Positions 1 to 11,937 are shown, counted from the stretch's first letter. The stretch: DNA of 64,000 nucleotides from Parasitella parasitica (GCA_025201805.1 MU619248.1:272313-336312); one strand, 5' to 3'. Notes: generated from the letters alone by a model not told the origin. Translations and numbers: made by a program.

Positions 1-172
1 AAAAAAAAAAAAAAAATGCAACTCTATTGTGCCATTATATTGTATAAATAACCTCTCTATTTTTTCCCTTTTTTTTTTTTTTTTTTTCCCCTTATTATAA
101 AAAATACCAATAAAAAGACTCATTTACAATGTCCAGTATTTTGAGTGGGGGTTGTGCAATGACAACAATCAT

Positions 173-3057
173 CTATAGGTCGTTTTTATTATTGTCATCA
201 TTATCATTGTTACTCGTCATTGGCGTTTGTTTGTCATTGATGAAATAATCGAAAACGGCATCTTTTACGTTTTGAAGAAATGCAGATTCATCTTGGCTAC
301 TCAGGAATATATGAGCTCTTAAGGAATCCAGTAGTTTATCTAATCTGGATTGATCCCCATAGGGAAGCAGCATGTTGACCTTACTATGTAAACATGCACA
401 TGTGTACAAATACGTTAATACAGACACAATGCCAAAGCAAACGCATACGCGGTAAACTTACTGTTCGTAATTTTTGTATTCTTGCAGCAATTTCAAAAAT
501 TGATCCAGCACATCAGTAGAAACATGTTCAGCTTGTATCACTGTTCTACGACAGGCATACGGCACACCTGTCAAATATCATTCAATCAACACATCTTTGT
601 TGTCTGCTGTGATTTTTTCAACTTACGAAACGAGTGTAACTCATTCCATTCTTTGCTGATATGCAGATACTGAATCTGTGAGTTTTCACCTTTGATTTCA
701 GGGTCGTATGGTGTCACAATGACACCAACGAAAGGTTCATCACCAGTTTTCTCTTCTCTGAATAGAGTCTGTAAGGAAATAAGCCAACAGTGAGAAACCG
801 TACAGGACAAAAGACTTACTTGATACGATGTCTGATTTTCAATATCTCTGATGCTAGGGTGTGGCTCAAACGTTGGATGCGAGTGGTACCAGCCTACGAC
901 ATTCAGACCTTTTTCTGCAAACAGCTCACGAGCCTGCATTTCTGACGCTGGGTCCATTTCACACTGAATGCCTGTGCTTGTGCTTTGACATGGAAACACA
1001 ACTGTCACCTGCAGTATTTTGGATTCGCCCCGTCTGGTAAAATTGCCGCCTAACAGCCCAATAATCTCAGTGTGAGCTAGATGCGAATGGAAATCCATGA
1101 CGAGTAAACAATCGCTAGAGATCTCGAGTTCGAATGGAGCTGGGTTGTCTTCTGTATAGTGTTCTGTCGGCACTAATCTAAAGGGATCATAGCCTCGCCC
1201 GAAATCATCGCCACCATAGTAATGATGAGATAATCTTTTCACAACACGTTTCGGTTTTGCATCTAAATTAAACATGAAACTTGTTTAAATCCAACCAAAC
1301 AAACTAAACAAATTTTGTACCACCACCGCTGGTTTTTACCTAACGTAACTACCACTTGACCATGCTCAATGACTCTTCCTTCAAGCTCTCTGGGATCAAC
1401 CCTAATCAGTTCATAACAAATAAGCAAGACATGCTGATAAAAAAAAACAACTGCTAAACAACGATGGCGTTACCAATCTCCGACTTCATTCCGGACTTTG
1501 CGCTTTCTGGGGCCATCGTAGCCCACGACTAAATCAGATGCATCCTCCATGGCGTCAAGCAGCAAATCCTCATCTTCAGTGCTATTGAATTCACGCGGCG
1601 CCCGCCGGGGTGGCCGTGGTGCACTGGTAACGCAACCCACGTTGATGGCGCCAATTGACTCGAGGTAGTCGTGTACTCTCCCAATGGCGTTTACATCGCC
1701 ACAGTCTTTCAAGCCCTTTCGAGCGCTAGTCTTTGTCAGGTATTTGGGTCTGACTAATTTCCAGCATGCCAGCATGTGATTGCGTATTTTGAGATAACGG
1801 TCTGGTGTTTTACTGTGTTTTTGTCTGAACCATTCTGGATTATGGGCCTTTTCTTCATCTGATGCCTCAAATGGGGAAAACTGGAGCTGGTTTGATTGGT
1901 GTAAAGGCACATTGGTATCGTTAGTCATCTCTTTAGCGTCCTTGGTCCCTTCGTCAGCTGTATTAGTTGTAGTGGCAGTAGCAATATCTGGAGTAGCGGC
2001 ATTAACATTAGGTTTCGTAGTTGTGTCAGCGAGGTTTTTCGATTCTGTTGTTGTTGGTGGTGTTGTTGTTGTTGGTGGTGGTGGTGGTTTTGATGATGAC
2101 GGTGACGGTGACGGTGACGATGGTTGTTGTTTGGGTATATATTGAGTAGGCGTTGGTAAAGGTACTCGGTCATCGTCGCTTTCGATTGAGAAATCATCCT
2201 CTCGCAGAGACTCCCCCTCTGGCTCGTTTTCCTTTTCCTTTTTCTTAAGCTCTTGCTTTTCCTTTTCTTTATCAGTTTCGCTCACTTTTGATTGCAACAA
2301 TGCACTATCAATCTTGTCGTATTGCTGCAGGTGTCTTGCATGATTTTTGCATTGCAATGGATTCCTCGTTTTAACATGCTCAGATATAAGCTTCCAGTTT
2401 CCATATCCATGCTTCATCTAATGTTCAAGCAGTCAGCATTTTACTTGATTTTGTCCCCCTGATTTATCTCGTATTACCAAGCCCTCTTTGAGCAACTCGT
2501 CTTCCTCCTTCACCCACCGTGTTTTGTGAGAGGGTAACGATGCAGAGGATAAGGTAGCACCTACTGCAATGGTTAAGTGGGCCATTTCTCTTGGCATTTG
2601 CTGCAATCCAAACCTTCTCTTCTAGACTTCCTTGGAGCTTCTGTGCCATGTTCAAACTCGTACTCTGTGTCGTTGATTGGTGATTTTCGCTTTTTTTTCG
2701 CGGGTGAAGACTGGCGCTTCAACGAGCTGATTGAATCTTTTCCATAAAAATACTCTTCTTCTGCAAGCATCTGCTCAATCAGTTTGCGAGACTCGTCGTC
2801 CATGTCCATGTCCAAGTCTGCCTTTTCTGAATATGTGGACGCAGCAGCAGCGGTTGTGTTCTTCTCTCTGTCCACTGCTTCATCCATGCCGCTTGCTTTC
2901 GTTTTCGTCGGTAATTGCTCGCTTGAATGTATGTCATGCGTATAAGCAACCAAATATTCCCCTTTGTCCTTGCCATGACTTACCTCAATGCCGATCTATC
3001 CAGCCCATGTTTCTCTTCGTCGCTGTCGATATCAATGAGCTCCTCGTCGACATCCAT
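173..3057 (-). CDS. MYSM1-like SANT-SWIRM-MPN+ histone H2A deubiquitinase
   Basis: Nine exons (3057-2984, 2921-2614, 2563-2478, 2417-1474, 1401-1340, 1262-820, 768-627, 567-462, 383-173) give 791 codons in one phase. Domain order is an acidic N-terminus, a SANT/Myb domain at about residues 140-190 (motif WVKEEDELL, then [19 protein letters not shown]), a low-complexity Pro/Thr stretch, a SWIRM domain at about 350-420, and an MPN domain from about 530. The MPN domain keeps the whole JAMM zinc site: Glu in [10 protein letters not shown] and [14 protein letters not shown], which fits HxHx7Sx2D, so it should be an active metalloprotease. In animals MYSM1 removes ubiquitin from histone H2A in the nucleus. 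Function is inferred from this architecture. Start chosen as the first ATG in phase with the acidic exon. Divergent from the proton ATPase gene. Confidence 0.85.
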
Positions 3058-3724
3058 GCTTGCTTTACAGATGTGAATTTGGATACGAGTAAAAGAGAGG
3101 AAAAAATTGATGCTCTTGTACGGTGACTGTCGCAAGGGGCTTTGGGAGAGCGGATCAAGAAATGCAAAGTGCCTTTGGAAGCGTCGCTATGACGAACTTG
3201 AGTGCATGAACAACAAAGATGGATATACTTGACAACCACACCGAATTTGCAGGTATGTACAGAATCACAGGGTTTAACGGTACTCGATTACATATAGCCT
3301 GAAGCTTGCATGATAGTTATTCACATGGCCGTTGCAATGTTTGAAACACACTGTATAGTTTCAAACAGTATCTTTCCTGTACATGTTGAATAGCTGTCAT
3401 AACTGAGAATACCTAATGGACAAAAAAGCCTAATTTACGTCATGCCTGTACAGCTGCATGCCCAAATCAAGTTTTATCCTGATGTGAATATTTTGCTTTA
3501 AGAGCTAAATATATAATAATGATATCGATGCATGTGGTACAGTGACACCCGTCGTGTACTTTTATTACAAAATGTGCTCGTTATGGTGATAATTTACTTG
3601 ATTTGTAAAATCTATTTGGAAAAAAAAAATCGTTTATTTACCTCACTCCCATAGAGACAGCTCTGGCTCTGATATAAAAACGCCATCTGGATTAGTGTAT
3701 TGTTTTTCTCTTCAACTAATCACT
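3058..3724. other. shared upstream region between MYSM1-like gene and proton ATPase gene
   Basis: A 667-base divergent intergenic stretch. It is AT-rich and I see no gene in it. The right end carries the TATA-like site of the ATPase gene; the left end is the leader of the MYSM1-like gene. No conserved operator could be recognised by eye. Confidence 0.6.
3671..3680 (+). promoter_or_regulatory. TATA-like element of the proton ATPase gene
   Basis: The sequence GATATAAAAA lies about 50 bases before the chosen ATG at 3725 and is followed by a pyrimidine-rich stretch (TTTTTCTCTTC), as in highly expressed fungal genes. Inferred from position only. Confidence 0.5.
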
Positions 3725-6700
3725 ATGACTGATACAAACACAGAGCGGAATGTGGATACAGGCGAAAAGATTGACTCTATCCCCTCGTCATCTTCGTCTC
3801 CTACTGCTGCCACCCATGTTGAGCATCCTCAGCATGAGCATGAAATCAGCGTACCTGCAATGCAGCAATTGACTGTGGAGGAGCTGTATGATAAGGACAA
3901 ATATGACTTATCCACAATGGAGCCTGGAGATGTCTTTGTTTTGCTCCAGTAAGTGCCATGTAGCCTGAGCTATATCATTTGTAAACAACTAATTAGCTGC
4001 AATTATTGCACAGAACATCTACAGACGGCTTGACTTTACAAGAGGCTGCTTCCCGCGTTGAGAAATTCGGCTACAATCGTCTCGATCATAAGGAAGTTAA
4101 CCCGCTGCTACAGTTCCTGGGCTTCATGTGGAACCCTCTTTCCTGGGTCATGGAGGCTGCTGCGCTTGTAGCCATTGCTCTATCAAACGGAGGCGGTGAG
4201 CCACCAGATTGGGAAGATTTCATTGGCATCATCTTGTTGCTATTAGCAAACTCTATTATAGGCTTTTTGGAAGAACGTCAGGCTGGCAATGCGGTAAAGG
4301 CGTTGATGGACTCTTTGGCTCCAGAGTGCAAAGTCAAGAGAGATGGCGAGTGGCGTACCATGGAAGCCGCCGAGTTGGTTCCTGGTGATGTTATCTCAAT
4401 TAAACTTGGCGATGTGATTCCCGCTGATGGCCGTCTTATCTCGGCTCATGGCCAAGTGTCGATAGATCAGGCAGCTCTTACGGGTGAGTCGCTGCCTGTG
4501 GGGAAGAATGCTGGTGATGAGATCTTTTCTGGCTCGACTGTCAAGCAAGGAGAAGCAGAGGCAGTGGTAATTGGGACTGGACTCAACACCTTTTTCGGTC
4601 GTGCAGCCAAGTTGGTCGGTGATGCTGGCGACGACGTGGGCCATCTGCAATCTATCCTGGCAAAGATTGGTAATTTCTGTCTGTGCAGCATTGGTATCTT
4701 TCTAGTAGCTGAAATCTTGGTTATGTACGCTGGTTTCCGCTATAGTTATCGTGACGGTATCGACAACTTGCTAGTGTTGCTCATTGGTGGCATCCCCATT
4801 GCTATGCCCACGGTCCTCTCTGTTACATTGGCTATCGGTGCCAAGCAATTGGCTGAACACAAGGCCATTGTTACTAGAATCACTGCAATCGAAGAAATGG
4901 CTGCAGTCACCATCTTGTGTTCCGACAAAACTGGTACCCTGACCTTGAACAAGCTCATTGTTGACAAACCTACCATCAAGACCTATGCGGATTTCGATGC
5001 GGAAAATGTCATTCTTATCTCTGCTTATGCGTCTCGTACTGAAAATCAAGATGCGATTGACTTTTGCATTGTAAACTCACTACCTAATCCAAAGGAGGCT
5101 AGAGAAGGAATCCAAGAGCTGGAGTTTGAGCCATTTAATCCCACGATCAAGCGTACAGAAATCACATATAAAAGGGACGGCAAACTTTATCGCGCGACCA
5201 AAGGCATGTCTCATTTCATCTTGGATCTTTGCACTCGTGACAAAACAGAAGAACAGATCCGATCACTTAATGATGATGTTGATGAGTTTGCTCGCCGTGG
5301 TTTACGTTCTCTTGCTGTTGCTATTGAAGAGATCAAAGGTGATGATTACAAGGCAGAAGGTGCTGGTTCTGGATTTCGTCTCATTGGCTTGCTACCTATT
5401 TACGATCCTCCTAGATCGGATACCAAGGAGACCATTGATCGCGCTATTGAGTTGGGTGTGCAAGTAAAGATGATCACAGGTGATCAACTTGCTATTGCAA
5501 AGGAAACGGGCCGTCGTCTTGGTATGGGCGACAACATGTATCTGTCAAAGACTTTAAAAGACGGTCCTCCTGCTGGTTCTGGATACAATAACGTGGATGA
5601 GCTTGTGTTGCATGCAGATGGTTTTGCCGGTGTGTATCCTGAACACAAGTATGAAATCGTTCAGCGCCTTCAAGCCATGGGCCATATGACAGCAATGACA
5701 GGCGACGGTGTCAACGATGCTCCCGCGCTTTCCAAATCCAATGTCGGCATCGCTGTTGCTGATGCTTCCGACGCTGCTCGATCTGCTGCTGATATCGTTT
5801 TGACTGAGCCCGGTCTGTCTGTTATTATTGAAGCATTGATCCATTCTCGCCAAATATTTCAGCGCATGAGAAACTATTCCATCTACACCTGCTCTGTCAC
5901 TATTCGTGTTGTTGTCGGCTTTGCTGTGATGGTATTTGCCTACAAATTCAATTTCCCGCCCTTTATGGTATTGATCTTGGCCATCCTGAACGACGGCACC
6001 ATCATGACAATCTCTACAGATCGTGTGAGACCTTCTCCTTTCCCTGACCAATGGAACCTGTTTGAAATCTTTTCGTATGCTATCGTGTATGGTCTGTATC
6101 TGGCTGCCTCCACCATTGTCTTTTTCGCCGTCTTGTACGACACCACCTTTTTCCAGAGTCATTTTGGTGTTCAAACGTTTGACGATCCTAACGATGGCGT
6201 GCTGCATTCTGTCATCTATTTGCAAGTATCGACTATTTCGCAAGGCCTTATCTTTATCACGCGTTCTCAAGGCTGGTTTTTTATGGAGCGCCCTTCAATC
6301 TTGCTGATGGCTGCATTTATATTTGCTCAATTGATTGCTACATTTATCTCGGTCTACGCCAACTGGGGATTCACCAACATCCATGGCTGCCAATGGACGC
6401 TTGCTGGAATTGCTTGGGTAAGTTTCACGTGTATTTCTTGTGAAGCTCTTTCCTAACACGATTTACATGTTAGATTTGGAACTTTGTCTGGTTTGCACCT
6501 TTGGATTTGATCAAATTCGCCATGCAAAGATACTTCAGACCTGCTAGAAACACCAAGACATCTGACACTGAATCCGTTCGTCCTTCGAGACGTCCTTCAG
6601 CCGTGTCTACATCTGGATCGGCTCGTTATTATGCAAACCGCACTCAATCATTGCGTGCCCTGTCAAGGCCTCGTAACTTTGGGAAGCGCATATTTGGACT

Positions 6701-6889
6701 TAATAAGAAAATGTCCATGGAGCCTCATGAACTGAGACGTTTCTCCTCTGTACAGGTATGCGTACAAATATATAGTTAAAAATTAATGAAAAGGGCTAAA
6801 TGGGCTAATTTACTTTGATAACTTCATAGACAAACCATGCTGCACAAATCTTGACTGGGGGAAATAGCCCCCAGACTACTGGCAAATAA
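3725..6889 (+). CDS. PMA1: plasma-membrane H+-ATPase, P3A type, plant-like
   Basis: Four exons (3725-3948, 4014-6417, 6474-6755, 6830-6889) give 989 residues. The pump uses ATP to export protons across the plasma membrane and so drives nutrient uptake. Visible motifs are TGES (about residue 231), the phosphorylation motif DKTGTLT (Asp about 379), [11 protein letters not shown] (about 636) and the membrane Asp in [12 protein letters not shown]. The stretch [16 protein letters not shown] and the DRV(R/K)PSP loop after that Asp are typical of plant and protist P3A pumps rather than yeast Pma1. The C-terminus after the last membrane helix is about 110 residues, basic and Ser/Arg-rich, and could be an autoinhibitory tail. 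A GTG 30 bases upstream is in frame but the ATG at 3725 is the better start. Confidence 0.95.
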
Positions 6890-7134
6890 CTACGCTTTGC
6901 ATTTTACAAATCAACCTTTGACATGTACTTTTTACATTTACTACTGCCATATACTTTGAAGACCCCCTCCTCCAAGAATGTATTACAAAGTATCTTTTTA
7001 CTCTTGGCCGCTCTCGCAAACCTGTATCATTTTTAGACATGCAGCCAGTTAAAATAATAAAATAACAATACATTCAATATGTACCATATGTACCATATGC
7101 CGTATAATAGTTTTATTTAGTCTATATTTCATGG

Positions 7135-9038
7135 TTAGAGTCTGCCTCTCAACTGTTGTTGCTTTTCTTCCTCAAGCGCAGAATCACGAAGGACGCGTCT
7201 GAGTATTTTTCCGCTTGGACTCTTGGGGATGATGTCGAGGAACTTGACTCCACCGCGTAGCTTTTTATAGTTGATGACATTATCTTGAACAAAATTAGAG
7301 ATCATAGTAGCAGTAGCGGCTGATTTGGGAATCGAGGGCTGGAGAACAACATAAGCTCTAGGAAGCTCGGTTGCTTGTGCTGAATCGTAAATGCCAATAA
7401 CACAACAGTCAGCAACGGCTTCGTGGCTCATCAAAAGTGCCTCCAATTCAGCAGGTGCCACCTGATAGCCTTTGTATTTAATTAGCTCTTTGATGCGATC
7501 GATGATAAAGAATTCGCCAGATTTAGAATCAAATTTAGCAACATCGCCAGTGCGCATCCAGCCGTCGTGTGTAAAAGTCTCGGCATTGGCTTTGTCATCG
7601 TTCAAGTAACCCTTCATAATGACTGGCCCTCTCAACAAGATTTCACCAGGTTGATCAGCACTTAATTCTAATATATACGCATAGACAGATAAGCACTTTA
7701 CGTATGCGAAAGCAATCACTGCTTCGTATTCACGTACCATTTCCTTCTTCGTCTACCAACTTGCATTCCATATTGGCAACAAGCACACCTGTGGACCCTG
7801 AAGGACTAACACCGACCTTTTGATATATGCAGCCTGCCGTAGTCTCAGTCATGCCATAGCTACAACAAACGAGATAAGCCATTACTGTTGTGTTATACCA
7901 TATACATATATTTTCTTACCCTTGTCTAACAGGAGCCTTTACTCGTAAGTTCAAAGCATCGATGTGCTCGCTACCTAGAGGAGCTGCACCACTACTGATA
8001 ATCCGAAGCGAAGATAAATCGTATTTCAAGACGACATCATTTTTTGCAAGATGGACAGCTACAAGTAAAGTCGTAAGAAGACTGGATCAAAGCACACACA
8101 CACACAAAACTTACCAACTGGAGGCACAATAGGGCCTTGTGTTACCTTGTACTTTTCAATCAATTGACATACCAATTCTAAATCGTACTTGGGAACAACC
8201 ACTACCGGTGTATTGGAGTAAAAGGCACGAAGTACAAGCGTGGTCAAGCCGAAAATGTGAAAGAAAGGCAGGAAGCCAATGATCACGTCGTCTTTTTGAT
8301 TAGCTTCTGTTTGCTCGAAATCAGTCACCATAATCATTTGAGAGACAAAGTTTTTGTGCGTGAGCATGACACCCTTTGCTACACCTGTAGTGCCGCTAGA
8401 AAAGCAAATGAAAGCTAAATCGTCTCCATCTACACCTTGTACTGGAATCTGCATTTCTCTTGTGGGGTTTGCAATCGAGCTGAATGGCTGCACGCCATCA
8501 ACAGCACGATCGCCAAATAAAAAGATTCTGTTGTTGGGTATATTGTTCTTGGCTGCCACCTTCAATAGAACAGGAAGCAGTTCAGGAACAGTGACAATAG
8601 CTTTGGCCTCGGATTTATGAATTTGATGATTGAATTCGACTATATTTGTGTTGTATGTCAGGCTTTCTTTTTCTGCTAAACGCTTTATATGCATGATTTG
8701 CGCTACTTACCTTCAGTGTAGTTGGGATTACCAGGAGTTACTGTGCATTGGGCCGCTAACAGTGAAAAGTATAGCACAGCATGGTCATATTGATTGGGAG
8801 CAAATACAGCAACAACGTCTCCCTTCTCTAGCCCAACAGTTCCGTTCCAACCAACAGCTAATCGACCAGATATTTTTCGTACCTGGTTGAATGTTAATGA
8901 TTTGCCATTGATGCCATCAATCAGCAACGGACGATCTGCTGAGCGAGTTGTATTAAATTCATTAGGTTGAAACAAGAATGAATAAATATCAATGTTCGGG
9001 ATAGGAATAGGCTGCTTTTTAGATTTATAAATGGTCAT
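7135..9038 (-). CDS. 4-coumarate-CoA ligase-like acyl/aryl-CoA synthetase
   Basis: Five exons (9038-8711, 8639-8115, 8058-7920, 7859-7738, 7667-7135) give 548 residues, the normal length for the ANL adenylating family. The AMP-binding motif is FSSGTTGVAKGVMLTHKN, followed by YGMTETT, the hinge region GWMRTGDVAKFD and IDRIKELIKYKGYQVAPAE, and the C-terminal catalytic lysine motif PKSPSGKILRRVLRD. The family activates a carboxylic acid with ATP and joins it to CoA. The substrate cannot be read from the sequence; it may be an aromatic or a fatty acid. The protein ends in GRL, which is not a good peroxisomal signal. A TATAAA on the minus strand at 9249-9244 may be its promoter. Convergent with the proton ATPase gene. 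Confidence 0.88.
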
Positions 9039-9983
9039 TGTGCGTTGGTTGAAGAAATGCAGCGAGCTACCACCACAGACAGCCTTTTTATCTGATTTTG
9101 AAGTCTGCAAGTGGGAAATTTGTTAGTAATGGCGAAAATTCATGTTGCGTTTGATTGGCTTGCAGCTGATCAAAAGGGTAAAACATTTACCTTAGCGTGG
9201 GTTACTTGGTGTACAATAGGTTGAAAGGGGTTACGATAACCCGTTTATAAAAGTATATGCAATTGTCATTGTATAAATAAGCGAATTTCAGATTGAAAAG
9301 TGTTTAATGAGAGAGTGAGCTAAATAAGGAAATAAAAAAAGCAGGTTTTAAAAGGTACCTTTTCGTTCTTTCTAGCCGATGACATGATTGGTGATCGAGA
9401 CACCGGATATTGATGAATTGGAATTGTTAGACAACACCATAATGCTTTATTTTCTCCAAATAAACGAAGATTAAATTTTTCAACTATAATTGCATATGAA
9501 GAAAAGTTGTTTTGTTATTTTTATTACATTGTTGATATAATCGTTACAGCATTATTTGATAGCACAAGAAACTCCAGCAGTAGTAGAAAGACCAATGCAA
9601 TTTATCTCTCATTTAAAATACGGTATTTGGTACTAACAGCATTTGCATTCAACGAGGGAAGTTCTAGAAGCAGCACTGCAATAAGTTCAAATAGATCGTC
9701 GTGGTTTTATGAGAGATATTTTGTTCTGGTTCCTTCGAACTGGTTAAATGCCTGACAGACAATGTTCAATACATATCGGATGAAATAAAAAATGTCCTAT
9801 CTCCATCTCACCATTACGGCACGAGCTTAAAATGGAGCAGGGATTCTTGCCATTATTTCAAGAAAATGAGAGTAGTATTAGTGGTAATTTCCAAAATATT
9901 ATTATGACAGGCAAAAACAATTCCTTGATAATGTTGAGATCTGCAAGATCGAAAATAAGAAAAGTATAAATTAAAATCTTGAA

Positions 9984-10370
9984 TTAACGAGATACGAAAA
10001 CTTGAGATTACTTTATTAAAGATTCAACTTTGCATCTGCTATTTATATTTTTTACAACTACATGAATTTTTGGTGACTTATTTAAAATACTAGTCGATAC
10101 TCATAGATAAGAGTAATTTGCAAGCAACACAGTATCCTTGACAGGGTACGATGTATTATTATACTACAAGGTTATTGATCTTTGATCTGACAGTACCTTA
10201 TTGTTTGCCAATCATACAGATCTGTGTTACAGATGACCTTCTTGATTTGAAACAAAGACATTATTCTCCTGTTTCGACGAGTATAAGAACACATCATTGG
10301 ACCATCTCCAATCTTTAATTGAAGTACTTTATCATGATCTCCTATTCTACATTATGGCAGATCAGATAAT
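9984..10370 (-). repeat. LTR-like dispersed repeat, copy 1 of family R1
   Basis: This stretch matches 32432-32810 in the same orientation over most of its length with scattered substitutions and small indels. Read on the minus strand it has TATAAATAG, then AATAAAG about 25 bases later, then AGTTTTCGTATCTCG, which is the order expected in an LTR (promoter, poly-A signal, end). No flanking retrotransposon genes are intact, so it is best seen as a solo LTR or fragment. Confidence 0.6.
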
Positions 10371-10611
10371 ATGGTGGTCCAAAACATAAAGGTTCTCATT
10401 AAAATCTAGTTTTATAATTTGATAGTAAAAAAGTCCATAATTCTAGGAATGATGGATTATAACATAATAATGGGAAAACCTTTATTTTATCAAATAATAA
10501 TAACAGGATGCAGTGATGAAATAAAATAATAAAAAAAAAAAAACTTGCTGCAAGAAACAGTTATTTAACGTAATACTAAAGCGAAAAGTGGCGTGTATTT
10601 TTGTTTTCAAA

Positions 10612-10860
10612 TGAGTCCAGATGTCATATTGCATATTGCAGAGTTAAGACGTTGCAAGGGCCGGGATGTTATTGCCATTTATAATACTAGTTTGACTCAA
10701 TAATAATAGAAGATCGTACCATTACGCTTTAAGGCCTTAGAACATTTCTTAGAGTTTCATCCATTTAAACTTGATAATCTAACGGTTCTATACACGGATC
10801 ATTTAGCAAGAGCTATGACTGAACATCACTGTTATTTCAATTTTCCTAGTAATTTATAAT
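10612..10860 (+). pseudogene. broken coding segment, unknown family
   Basis: One frame runs from the ATG at 10612 through MSPDVILHIAELRR, hits three consecutive stop codons, then continues in the same frame through FKALEHFLEFHPFKLDN to VLYTDHLARAM before a final stop. Amino-acid composition is protein-like. I do not recognise the family; a link to the nearby retrotransposon relics is only a guess from position. Confidence 0.3.
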
Positions 10861-11037
10861 AAAAGAAGAACCATGCAAAGTAAGACAAACATATTGCTGG
10901 CTCAACATTATCAGAAAAAAAGTTTACAATCACGTTTTACCAATATCTATAAAATTATCAGATGATATCACAAATTAACATATCAGAATTGCATATAATC
11001 AATGATAGGCTTCGATAAAGAGCAAATAAAAGCCTGT

Positions 11038-11427
11038 NNNNNNNNNNNNNNNNNNNNNNNNNNNNNNNNNNNNNNNNNNNNNNNNNNNNNNNNNNNNNNN
11101 NNNNNNNNNNNNNNNNNNNNNNNNNNNNNNNNNNNNNNNNNNNNNNNNNNNNNNNNNNNNNNNNNNNNNNNNNNNNNNNNNNNNNNNNNNNNNNNNNNNN
11201 NNNNNNNNNNNNNNNNNNNNNNNNNNNNNNNNNNNNNNNNNNNNNNNNNNNNNNNNNNNNNNNNNNNNNNNNNNNNNNNNNNNNNNNNNNNNNNNNNNNN
11301 NNNNNNNNNNNNNNNNNNNNNNNNNNNNNNNNNNNNNNNNNNNNNNNNNNNNNNNNNNNNNNNNNNNNNNNNNNNNNNNNNNNNNNNNNNNNNNNNNNNN
11401 NNNNNNNNNNNNNNNNNNNNNNNNNNN
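11038..11427. other. assembly gap (390 Ns)
   Basis: A run of 390 undetermined bases inside a repeat-bearing region. Long open frames reported across it are artefacts of the Ns. Confidence 0.99.
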
Positions 11428-11570
11428 ATCTGCAAAAACAGTTTTATTTTTCAATATTTATCATAAATATCAGATATTTGTTCATAACTTGTGCTAAAAT
11501 GACCGTAGGACCGAGATCTAACGTGATGCATGGATCATGATATAATTGTTGGTAATTTTTTTACAGATAA

Positions 11571-11937
11571 GGAATAATCTACAAGTTGTAGTTGGACCTA
11601 ATGCAAGGTTCGAGGCTTATTCAAAGAATACATCGAGATCAGATGGCGGGATGTCGTCGGGAAGACATCCTACCCAATCTTCTCTTTAATGTAAAATAGA
11701 AAGATAGGTCTGTCCTGGAAATGCTGTGATTTAATAAGGTTTGACACTTCTTGTCAAACATCAGATGTTATGTGGATAAGCATTGATTGGGATATATTTT
11801 AGTATAAATAGAGATCATATCTTATGTCAATAAAAGTCTTCAGTTTTGTATCTGGTTTTAGTCAAAAAAAATCTTTATTACTTTATACAAATCATATTTA
11901 CATAACATTACGCTGCGCCTTTTGACACTGGCACAAC
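11571..11937. repeat. dispersed repeat, copy 1 of family R2
   Basis: It matches the reverse complement of 33404-33680. The core from 11733 to 11870 is about 90% identical by eye, and carries TATAAATAGAGATCA, AATAAAAGTCTTCAG and GTTTTGTATCTGG in LTR-like order on the plus strand. Both copies contain the inverted repeat TTTGACA-CTTCT-TGTCAAA (11740-11758 here). This copy has about 110 extra bases between its left end and the core compared with copy 2. Confidence 0.65.

Noticed and set aside
2731-3126. 131-codon plus-strand frame
   Set aside because: It lies opposite exons 1 and 2 of the MYSM1-like gene, which have consistent splice sites and composition.
3695-3724. N-terminal extension of the proton ATPase
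   Set aside because: It begins with GTG and lies just after the TATA-like site, so it is more likely untranslated leader.
5554-6270. 238-codon minus-strand frame opposite the proton ATPase
   Set aside because: It is a shadow of the conserved pump sequence; composition is not protein-like.
10983-11466. Open frames of about 150 codons on both strands
   Set aside because: They exist only because the 390-N gap reads through without stops.
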